NCBI RefSeq assembly: GCF_029504655.1
Contig: NZ_JAQFIL010000001.1
Location: 5,895,001-5,959,000 of the forward strand
Source of the DNA: Catalinimonas alkaloidigena
GTDB lineage: Bacteria; Bacteroidota; Bacteroidia; Cytophagales; Cyclobacteriaceae
DNA length: 64,000 nucleotides
Reading direction: 5' to 3'
Each line of letters begins with the position of its first letter. Positions within the stretch are counted from its first letter, which is position 1. The notes below the pieces were generated by a model that worked only from the letters and a program-made list of their open reading frames with translations, had not been told where the DNA came from and ran no database searches. The position numbers and the translations under genes are program-made. Below, in pieces: positions 19,303 through 26,769 of the stretch.

Positions 19303-19318
19303 TTATACTTTACTAATA
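19303..19318 (-). repeat. Copy d of 16-base intergenic motif TTRYAYTTTACTAATA
   Basis: The plus strand reads TTATACTTTACTAATA. It lies about 350 bp upstream of the start codon at 18955 and 115 bp from copy c, in the same orientation. Confidence 0.5.
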
Positions 19319-19806
19319 AGCACACGCACGGGTGTACAGAACCTGCTTCAGTCCACAAAAAAAAAATTCTTTATTTAATCCCAATATTTCTTTCTTCTTC
19401 TATACTAATAGTCATGGCTTGATGCCGCTTCTGTATGTTGCAGGCCGGGACTAAAAGACTATAGCACAAGAAAAGATCAGGGAATGACGACAGGCTATAG
19501 CCTGGATGATAAGCAGATTTTACAGATTGCTCTTTAAGCGCCTCCACTCAAACTCTACACAACCCCTCATTATTACTTAGGTAGCAGCGTTATAAATGGC
19601 TGAGCATAAATAATAAAATATTTATTTGCTGTAGAAGGTTGACATACCAAATTTTAGGCTTGAAATAAAATAGTACCCGGCCTGGGTCGCTGGTGCTTAA
19701 AACGAGACGGAAGGACTTTTCACTTCAGGACAGTAGCCTGAATAGCACCGATTGAGAAAATCATTATTCGTTTTAACATGCTAATCGTTTGTCTAACATT
19801 ATTGAC

Positions 19807-19839
19807 TAAGCTGAAGTCTTAAGGGACATCTTCAGTCTT
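19807..19839 (-). terminator. Possible weak hairpin terminator of the sulfotransferase gene
   Basis: CTGAAG (19811-19816) pairs with CTTCAG (19830-19835), and a bulged extension through TAAG lengthens the stem. It lies just past the minus-strand stop at 19850. There is no strong T run, so termination is uncertain. Confidence 0.3.
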
Positions 19840-19849
19840 ACTCATTGCT

Positions 19850-20707
19850 TTACAGCAGGCTTTGTGCTTCAATGTGGGCTATCAGTTCCTGATACTGCTG
19901 TTCAGTCTGGTCCTGAATAAGCTTCTTTTGAGACGCACTAAACAGCTGATTGTATTTTAGCAAACGGGTATCCTGCAAGCCTTTGCCCACTTCTTTCTTC
20001 CAGGGTTCTTCTTCACTGGTTATTTTCGTGTTTCCTGAATCAATCATCTGTACATTCACAGCATAACCCTTGAGCTCGGTAAAAGCATATAAAGCTTCTA
20101 TCTGTTGACTTGGTTCAGTAATCAGCTTTTCGTAGAGCAGGAAAAAGTGTCCCTTTTTATGTATAAAATCAATACTCTTAGAAAGAAAATACTTATAACG
20201 ATCAATACACTGCTGCACGGTATTTTGATCTACCCAAAGGTCAGCATATTTTTTTCCGGCATCATAAAGTGAGGCGATGTTATCACGTGGATCGCGGATG
20301 GTATGGATGAAGATTGACTGCTCAATATGTCTGTCAATTAGCCGGATGTAGCCTACATGTTCGGGTGATTTCTCTACCCAATGAGTCTTTTTGTCTGCCA
20401 GTGCTGCGGTGGTAAACAGATGATCCAGTAACTTTACCGTATCCGAAAGTTTTCGACAGGCCCTGGCATCTCGCTCATACTGCCGGTACAGCTCAGGAAA
20501 CTGAGTGGCAAGCTTGTCCAGGGCGGAGTCTACACTTTTTTTGTGAAGGGTAAAGTGATCCAGAAACCTGAGACCTGCTGTTTGTCTCCTCATACGATGA
20601 ATAAAATGTGTTTCGCGGGTAGAGAAGACCTGAGGGTGCGCTGCCAGGATGGATTGTGTAAGTGTTGTCCCTGACCTGGGAACGCCTACGATAAAAATCT
20701 TTTTCAT
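19850..20707 (-). CDS. PAPS-dependent sulfotransferase 1
   Basis: The protein has 285 residues. The 5'-phosphosulfate loop GVPRSGTTLTQS (residues about 8-19) starts right after the first beta-strand. A 3'-phosphate-binding segment, TIRDPRDNIASLYD, lies at about 137-150, and ThrHis-TrpValGluLysSerPro precedes it. These are hallmarks of the sulfotransferase fold, which moves sulfate from PAPS to a hydroxyl or amine. The length is normal for the family. It lies 54 bp downstream of a flippase gene on the same strand, so the likely acceptor is a sugar of the locally made polysaccharide, but the acceptor cannot be read from sequence. It is one of three sulfotransferases in the locus and is clearly different from the other two. 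Confidence 0.85.
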   Translation of the reverse strand: MKKIFIVGVPRSGTTLTQSILAAHPQVFSTRETHFIHRMRRQTAGLRFLDHFTLHKKSVDSALDKLATQFPELYRQYERDARACRKLSDTVKLLDHLFTTAALADKKTHWVEKSPEHVGYIRLIDRHIEQSIFIHTIRDPRDNIASLYDAGKKYADLWVDQNTVQQCIDRYKYFLSKSIDFIHKKGHFFLLYEKLITEPSQQIEALYAFTELKGYAVNVQMIDSGNTKITSEEEPWKKEVGKGLQDTRLLKYNQLFSASQKKLIQDQTEQQYQELIAHIEAQSLL

Positions 20708-20761
20708 TTGATCAATAGCTTCCAGGATAAATGTATTTCATGACTTGAAAATCCAATTTTC

Positions 20762-22096
20762 TCATTTGTAGGTAAATAGTGCTTTTACTTTTAATACAAA
20801 GACCCACCGTAGCTTGGGAATAAAGTATTCCAGGCATAAGACGATAAATATGGCTGCCAAGGTCGCGATGGCAGAACCTACTATCCCGTAGTAGGGAATC
20901 ATGATGAGGTTCAGACCTACATTGCAGAACGCTACCAAAGCCTGTCTTACAAAAATTGTGATATTATGTTTACGGATTAGTAATAGCTTGTTGGTAATAA
21001 TGCCCAGATAGATCATGGGTATGGTCCAGATCAGTATATTGAGCACCTGATAACTCATAATATATTCTTCTCCGTACAGCAGACTCACCGCATAGTAAGA
21101 GATAAGGTTAATGCCCACCGCCAACCCTGCCAGTGCAAAAAAAACGCCTCTAATGATGCGAACAACGGTATTTTTTTCTTTTTCCGCATCCAGGTTGAGG
21201 TTAATTAATTTGGGGTAAATAGACTGCCCCACGATCATCGGAATAAAATTAAACACTTCAGCCAGACGTACTCCCGCGGCATATACACCTACACTCTCCG
21301 CGTCCAGATAACTTTTCAGCATGATCTGGTCTATTCTCATTCCAATAGAGATAGAGATGCCGGAAAGTATAAGAGGATAACTCTCTTTGAGAATTTTACC
21401 GGCCAACGCTTTATCGAAAGACCAACTCCCGATGCTGAAGTACTCTTTCTTATAGTAAAAGACCAGGCGTATCGCATTGAAAACCGAATCCAGCAGGATT
21501 ACTCCTCCGAAGGCCAACAGAGGTGCGTCCATGAGGATAAGTACTACTTTAAGGACCGTCATGATGCCAAAACCCAGCAGATTGGCCAGCACCATATACT
21601 TAGACCTGACATCTGCCTGAAAAAGAAAGTCTATGACATTGACACTTTTGAAGATCATACCAGCTGCAATGATGAGGGTCAGCAGCCGGGTCAGGCTATC
21701 TTCTTCCGACAAGCTGATACCAGACATTATAAGTAGTATGGCCAGACTGGCCCCGCTGAGCTTAATAGCAAAGGCGGTACCCAAGAGCACTGAGCGCTTA
21801 TCGGGTTGCCTGACTAACTCCCGTATTACGATCTGGTCAATGCCCAGGGAAGCTACGGCAGCCACCAGGGCTACCAGGCTCTGTACATAACTGAGAATAC
21901 CGTAACGGTCTGGACCTAAGTAACGGATAACCCATACCGCTACCAAAAAGCCCATGCCCATCCTCACGACATTCTGTAAGTACAGCCATGAAAAATTATA
22001 TATATACTTTTTAGCTCCTCCTCCCAGCTTCAGCTTTTGTAAGCCTTTCTCCAATAAGACAGCATAGGCAGGGGGCTTGTTGTCCGTTTTACACAA
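20762..22096 (-). CDS. wzx: Polysaccharide flippase (MOP/Wzx-like) 1
   Basis: This 444-residue integral membrane protein has about twelve hydrophobic helices. The start of the conserved domain (YNFSWLYLQNVVRMGMGFLVAVW, near residues 30-50; then RYLGPDRYGILSY) matches oligosaccharide flippases of the MOP superfamily. These move lipid-linked repeat units across the inner membrane. The tail ends with a basic stretch (PKLRWVFVLKVK). It probably forms a two-gene unit with the downstream sulfotransferase (54-bp gap). A second, different flippase lies at 35147-36673, so the region may serve two glycans, or one copy may be a replacement. Confidence 0.85.
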   Translation of the reverse strand: MCKTDNKPPAYAVLLEKGLQKLKLGGGAKKYIYNFSWLYLQNVVRMGMGFLVAVWVIRYLGPDRYGILSYVQSLVALVAAVASLGIDQIVIRELVRQPDKRSVLLGTAFAIKLSGASLAILLIMSGISLSEEDSLTRLLTLIIAAGMIFKSVNVIDFLFQADVRSKYMVLANLLGFGIMTVLKVVLILMDAPLLAFGGVILLDSVFNAIRLVFYYKKEYFSIGSWSFDKALAGKILKESYPLILSGISISIGMRIDQIMLKSYLDAESVGVYAAGVRLAEVFNFIPMIVGQSIYPKLINLNLDAEKEKNTVVRIIRGVFFALAGLAVGINLISYYAVSLLYGEEYIMSYQVLNILIWTIPMIYLGIITNKLLLIRKHNITIFVRQALVAFCNVGLNLIMIPYYGIVGSAIATLAAIFIVLCLEYFIPKLRWVFVLKVKALFTYK

Positions 22097-22432
22097 TCAG
22101 CTAGTAATTATCAAAATACTATACATAGATAATAGCGAATATGATAATACTAAGATATAATTCCTAAAGGATTGGCAACAATAATGCTTGAACATTATTG
22201 TTTTGTGAATATTGTGATCTTTACTTAAAATGCTCCATATCAACTCACCAGTATATTATAGATAAATCACAAAGATTGTGTATGTGAAAATTAATGGGGA
22301 GTGCTAACCTTTATTTTAGCTGAGGAAACATCGATTTTTTTGAATTCCTATGGTATTTTGTCCGCTTTAATTCGGCCCATTACACAGTAGTAATTTTTGA
22401 GGGAGAATTAATGCCTCATAAAGACAGTCGCT

Positions 22433-22636
22433 TTAGAAGCAAAGAATCTCTTCTTTGAACTCATCAAGGGGCTCTATTTTCCGTTCCACAAATTGTCTTT
22501 TACAGATTTTACACTTATGATTCTGTCGTTCGGCGATCCGATTGCCATTATATGTTTTGCCTTTCTTAAATGTATATTTACTTTGGCAATGTGGACAAGG
22601 GAGAGTTTGTTTGAGTCGCATTTTGCAAACTTCCAT
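22433..22636 (-). pseudogene. IS1-type transposase InsA N-terminal fragment
   Basis: This 67-residue piece carries a four-cysteine zinc ribbon: CPHCQSKYTFKKGKTYNGN, then KCKICKRQFVE. That is the pattern of IS1-family InsA N-terminal domains (CPxC...NGxxxYxCKxCxRQFV). The helix-turn-helix part of InsA and the InsB catalytic part are absent downstream, so the element is dead. Confidence 0.65.
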
Positions 22637-22679
22637 CCCATTGCTATTCTTTCAAAATTCCTGTCCTTACAAAAAGATC

Positions 22680-22802
22680 ACTACCGAAACAGATGTGCAT
22701 TATAAAATGAGTGATGCTGAAATTTTAGCTACAGCTCTTATGGCAGCACGCTGCTTTCAGGGGAATATTTATTCAGTGATGGGATATATAGTACCATCGT
22801 GA
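22680..22802 (+). pseudogene. IS982-type transposase N-terminal remnant
   Basis: The plus-strand frame reads KMSDAEILATALMAARCFQG and then NIYSVMGYI, followed by a stop at 22800. This resembles the K-(M/I)-(S/T)-DAE-(I/V)-(I/L)-x-TAL-(V/M)-x-A-x-x-(F/Y)-x-GN segment near the start of IS982-family transposases. No DDE catalytic region follows. The call rests on this one motif. Confidence 0.5.
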
Positions 22803-23338
22803 TGAGTCACCTTCAGCCAAATCACGAACTTCTTTGTAAAAAAAATTCATGCGCTCACTAAGGAGGTTCTATACGTAAACTTGGACTTTACATTCTCACC
22901 TTTACGCTTTGTCAACTAGCTTGACATCTCGCAATTTAGATTAATTATGTCTATGTGCTTACTTACTCTTAATAAGCGGCAAACTTATGGATCAAGAGGC
23001 TATCAAATTGAGAAGCAGGTTTTTTTATGACTCATTATCTTAGCATAAAGCCTCAGTTTTTCTTTTTTGTGCATGTAAGTTTTTACAAAAAAAAGCAATA
23101 TATTAAAACAATAATGGTAATATTTTCTAAACTTATATTTATATAGTATAAATAGTAACACTAGGTAAAGTAAATTATTTAAATAATCATACTACAGGGT
23201 TAGACCATAGCATGTAATTATTAATAATATTTTAATGTATCATAATGAGAAATCACCAACTTTATAATTTCGCATATAATTAAGTAGCATTTTTGATTAA
23301 ATTGACATAATGTCATAGCAATAAAAATAGTACTGCTG

Positions 23339-23371
23339 TTTTACAATTTATTTATTAAATAAATTGTAAAA
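23339..23371. repeat. Perfect 33-base AT-rich palindrome
   Basis: TTTTACAATTTATTTA and TAAATAAATTGTAAAA are perfectly complementary 16-base arms around one central T. There is no gene on either side within several hundred bases. It could be an orphan terminator, an insertion-sequence end, or a cruciform-forming site. Confidence 0.6.
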
Positions 23372-23944
23372 AGTGCTCATTACTTGGGTAAATACAAATT
23401 TGAGCTGATAGAAATGTAGCAGGTGACTACATGTTATTAAGAGAAATTATCAGCTTAATAGCATCACATTTTGGCTACCAAAGAGGTGGTTAACTACCCG
23501 GATGAACTTTTAGGCAGGGAGAAGGTCTTTCAGTTCCCTCTAACCCTAACTCTGTGAGCCTAGTTTTTTACTGTAGGAATCTGGCATGATTATACCTGAT
23601 AAGTGACGGATTGCCGATATATTGCCTAAAGCCAGAGCTCATTGCTGTAGCGGAAAACGCTTCTTAGCCAGTGTATCAGTAGGCAGGTTGGTACTATTTA
23701 TTTTGTTCATTTTGACTTCTTGTTTAATAAATTTTGAGAATTATCAATGAGCTAGATGATTAGCTGAAGTAAAGATTTTCTGTATTATCATTCATAGCCT
23801 TAAATTTCTGAGATTCCTTATTAGTTGGTTATCCGCTAAAGAGAGGGATGAGATAAAATTCGTATTTAGGTCACTGATACTTAGTGATCAATTTTTCTAC
23901 ATTCCCACTCTGTATTTAAATGAATCTTGATGTTTCTGTTTATT

Positions 23945-24232
23945 TTACTCAACCCAGCCCTCCAGTTTCTTTCCTTCCGGGTCTTCAGGGAAAGTGTATA
24001 AGTTGATTTTTTCATGAGTTGCTACCTCAGCACGGTCACCAGGTTGGCATAAGCCCATTTGCACTTACCTCTGCTTTTGATCAAAGTAATCAAGAGATTA
24101 GCCAGCATGGCTGCCCCATCTGGATCTCAATAGTGTTTTGATTATCTCTTTGCACAATACGTTAAGAGAAAATTCTGTTTGAGCGGCTTGAACAACAGCG
24201 CTATCGGTCACAAAAACAAGCAATTGTTATCG
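23945..24232 (-). pseudogene. IS4-family transposase C-terminal remnant, multiply frameshifted
   Basis: Reading the minus strand across frames recovers, in order: IACFCDR near an expected L-Y-K-x-RW-x-(V/I)-E; LLFKPLKQNFLLTY; DNQNTIEIQMG; AMLANLLITLIKSRGKCKWAYANLVTVLR; and INLYTFPEDPEG. This is the order of segments at the C-terminal end of many Bacteroidota IS4-type (DDE) transposases, such as the ELFFK-x-(I/L)-KQN and QIW-x-A-L motifs. At least two frameshifts and several stops separate them. It is a relic with no intact element. Confidence 0.6.
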
Positions 24233-24605
24233 CTACACCCCGAGGCTATCTGCCTGTAAGGGTGTTTCTTTTTTAGTGCTGCCGTAATAGGGTGTGGTAT
24301 TCCTCAAAAGTAGATTTATAGCATTAAATGCATTTTATGTAAGCTACTTGGTTGAAATTTTCTCTTAAACCTCAAGTAAAGTATTTAATATTTATAAAAA
24401 TTAGTTAAATATTTAGTTTATCTGGCGCTATTGCTTTATATTAATAAGGAAAAATAGGATATTTTATTTCTTGCTTCATATTTACTACTAAACATATTAT
24501 TAGTTAAATAATCCCTGCCCATTATGGGCAAATGGCTTTTGTGCGTCATCTCTTTAAAAGGGAAGAGCTAAAATTTGTATATTCTAAACTAACCAGCTTA
24601 TTGTC

Positions 24606-25382
24606 ATGAGATTATTCAATACAAAGAGTATTTACTCTAGGACACTCCTATTGATATTAATGACAATAGATATCATATGCATTTTAATAGCATATAAGCT
24701 AATGAATGTATTAGGGTATAGCCAATATTCGTCTACTACGATTATGACTACTACTCTGCTCTGGATAGTAATATGTATTCTTTTCTCCTTCTATGATATT
24801 TTTCAACTTATTTATTTCAATAAGATTTTTCGCGTTACCTTCTTTGGCAGCTTTGTATGTTTTTCTATTGTCAATTTAACTGCTTTAGTCCCCTTTGATA
24901 GTTTTTATGAATCGACATATTTTCACCTTATTCTGGGATCAGTAATGATTCTTATCAAAGGTGTCCTTACTATTTCTATAAAATTTTGGAGAAACTCTTC
25001 CGGTAATTATTCTACATACATTGTTATCGGCTATACAAAGGCCGGACTAAATGTTTATCAAAAGATTGATGGTTTAGGCTTGGGGCATAAATTTGCCGGT
25101 TTTTTTGATAACCATACACTTAACGAAAAGGTAATAGGAAAGATTGATGACGTAAAAGATTATTGCTTAAGTAATAAGATTTCCCATATCCATTATGCCC
25201 TGCCTTATAATACGAAGATTGTTCAAAGCTTAAAAAATTTTGCAGATAAGCAGTTTATCTATTTCAGCCTTGTTGACAGTTTGGAGCCTGAGGACCTATA
25301 TGATAAGGATACAAGAAAGCGCTCTACGCTTGCCTATAATCACACTACTTCAAATACTCAAAAAGAACGTATACAAGCTTAA
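24606..25382 (+). CDS. Truncated polyprenyl-phosphate sugar phosphotransferase (N-terminal half only)
   Basis: This 258-residue protein has four predicted membrane helices in its first 125 residues, then a Rossmann-like nucleoside-diphosphate-sugar/CoA-binding-type domain (YIVIGYTKAGLNVYQKI, FAGFFD; about 138-225). This is the N-terminal half of WcaJ/PglC-large-type priming transferases, which normally run to about 460 residues. The catalytic bacterial sugar transferase domain, with its KR-x-x-D motif and DE catalytic pair, is absent. The protein diverges after SLVDSLE into an unrelated tail. The following 209 bp contain no trace of the missing domain. It is therefore probably non-catalytic: a deletion product or a regulatory or partner subunit. 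Priming of repeat-unit synthesis must come from a gene elsewhere. Confidence 0.65.
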   Translation: MRLFNTKSIYSRTLLLILMTIDIICILIAYKLMNVLGYSQYSSTTIMTTTLLWIVICILFSFYDIFQLIYFNKIFRVTFFGSFVCFSIVNLTALVPFDSFYESTYFHLILGSVMILIKGVLTISIKFWRNSSGNYSTYIVIGYTKAGLNVYQKIDGLGLGHKFAGFFDNHTLNEKVIGKIDDVKDYCLSNKISHIHYALPYNTKIVQSLKNFADKQFIYFSLVDSLEPEDLYDKDTRKRSTLAYNHTTSNTQKERIQA

Positions 25383-25591
25383 ATACTACTCCTATGTTAC
25401 TACACCTACGTCTTGAGAACACTGCATTGATATCTAACGGTATAATAAGGAACTGTAGCTTGAAATGTTCTAGAATGAAAATATAAACGACTTCATTTCC
25501 ATTTGAGTAAGCCACTGAAGGCTTTCATAGCCAAATATATTACTAAACAACCATCAAAGTCTAATCACTACACATTTATACCTGCCAAACT

Positions 25592-26758
25592 ATGAAATTG
25601 TTATGTTTTGCTAATACAGACTGGTATCTTTATAATTACAGGATGCCCATTGACTTAATCTTGAAAGAGAAAGGCTATACGATAGTAATGGTATCTCCCC
25701 CTGGAAAGTATGTAAAAAATATAAAAGCAGCAGGGTTTCGCTGGAGACCTATTACGATGAGCCGATGTGGAATGAACCCATTAAGAGAAAGCAGTACAAT
25801 AAGACAGCTTACAAATATTTATGAAGAAGAAAAACCAGATATTGTACATCATTTTACAATAAAATGTAATCTATATGGATCCATTGCAGCAAGGTTAGCT
25901 CATGTTCCTATCGTCATTGACTCTATCGCTGGCTTAGGATACGTTTTTGCCAGCCCCGCCATAAAAGCCAGACTACTGAGGCCCTTTGGTTATTGGAGTT
26001 ACAAATTATCATTGTCAAATAGTAAGGTCATATTTCAAAATACTGAGGATCGTTTTAGGTTTGTGAGTAATAATTATGTAAAAGAAAAGGATGCTTATCT
26101 GATCAAAAGCTCAGGCGTTGACTTAGCTAAATTTTTACCCCAACCTATTCCACAAGATCAAATTAACATCTTATTAGGCTCTCGCATGTTATGGACAAAA
26201 GGAATAGGTGAGTTTGTTGAAGCCGCTAAAATAGTAAAAAAGCAATACCCCCAGGTTAATTTCCTCCTTGCAGGTGATGTAGATAGTGGGAATCCATCTT
26301 CCATTACTCCTGAAAAACTACGCTCCTGGGAAGATCAGGGGTATGTCAAATGGCTAGGCTTTCAGGAAAACATGCCTGAACTTCTAAAAAATTGTCATCT
26401 AGTATGTTTTCCATCTAAACATACAGAAGGAACTCCTAAATTTTTAATTGAAGCAGCAGCTACTGCCCGTCCCATTATTACTACTCAAAACCGAGGTTGT
26501 AAAGAAGTAGTTGATGATAATGTCAATGGTTTTTTGGTACCTAAAGGTGAGCATATTAGCCTTGCTAATGCCATATTTAAACTTCTTAACAATAGAAGCT
26601 TAGTTGAAAAGATGGGAATGATGAGTAGAATAAAAGCAGAAAAAGAATTCTCCCTTAACAAAGTAGCTCATGATACACATCAGGTTTATTCAAATGCTTT
26701 GCAAGAACTCAGAGAAAATATGCTTATGCCTAATCTTGACTTTCAACCTACAAACTAA
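25592..26758 (+). CDS. GT4-family glycosyltransferase
   Basis: The 388-residue protein is a GT-B fold enzyme. The N-terminal Rossmann domain begins MKLLCFANTDWYLYNYRMP and contains KPDIVHHFTIKCNLYGS. The C-terminal donor domain has SRMLWTKGIGEFVEAA (about 200-215) and the E-x7-E signature region EGTPKFLIEAAATARPII (about 279-296), followed by VDDNVNGFLVP. This pattern matches retaining GT4 enzymes such as PglA-like transferases, which add a sugar to a lipid-linked acceptor. It lies 209 bp after the truncated priming-enzyme homologue and 11 bp before the Wzi gene on the same strand, so the three probably share a transcript. Confidence 0.85.
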   Translation: MKLLCFANTDWYLYNYRMPIDLILKEKGYTIVMVSPPGKYVKNIKAAGFRWRPITMSRCGMNPLRESSTIRQLTNIYEEEKPDIVHHFTIKCNLYGSIAARLAHVPIVIDSIAGLGYVFASPAIKARLLRPFGYWSYKLSLSNSKVIFQNTEDRFRFVSNNYVKEKDAYLIKSSGVDLAKFLPQPIPQDQINILLGSRMLWTKGIGEFVEAAKIVKKQYPQVNFLLAGDVDSGNPSSITPEKLRSWEDQGYVKWLGFQENMPELLKNCHLVCFPSKHTEGTPKFLIEAAATARPIITTQNRGCKEVVDDNVNGFLVPKGEHISLANAIFKLLNNRSLVEKMGMMSRIKAEKEFSLNKVAHDTHQVYSNALQELRENMLMPNLDFQPTN

Positions 26759-26769
26759 TTTATTCTAAT

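Larger units (their letters stand above)
18956..19849. other. Gene-free region of about 890 bp between secreted-protein gene and sulfotransferase
   Basis: No credible gene was found. The stretch holds two copies of the TTRYAYTTTACTAATA motif (19188-19203 and 19303-19318). It also holds a perfect 14-base palindrome, CAGGCTATAGCCTG, at 19491-19504, and a weak hairpin near 19807-19839 that may end the sulfotransferase transcript. The promoter for the minus-strand gene starting at 18955 is expected in its first 200 bp. Confidence 0.5.
22097..24605. other. 2.5-kb gene-poor stretch with insertion-sequence remnants
   Basis: No intact gene is present. The stretch contains fragments of three unrelated transposases (IS1-like 22433-22636, IS982-like 22680-22802, IS4-like 23945-24232). 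It also has a 33-base AT palindrome at 23339-23371 and a nested inverted repeat at 23403-23455 (AGCTGATA/TATCAGCT around ATGTAG/CTACAT). The rest is AT-rich and unassigned. The stretch splits the polysaccharide locus and lies directly upstream of the truncated phosphoglycosyltransferase homologue, so it probably marks past rearrangement. Confidence 0.65.

Noticed and set aside
19491..19504. 14-base palindrome CAGGCTATAGCCTG as an operator
   Set aside because: It is a single copy, far from any start codon (over 500 bp from 18955), with no supporting context.
23460..23720. Possible protein relic (frame reading NYPDELLGREKVFQF)
   Set aside because: Only a short open stretch without recognisable family motifs; left unassigned.
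25383..25591. Possible remnant of the missing sugar transferase domain after the truncated priming enzyme
   Set aside because: All three plus-strand frames were read; no KR-x-x-D or other catalytic-domain motif was found.
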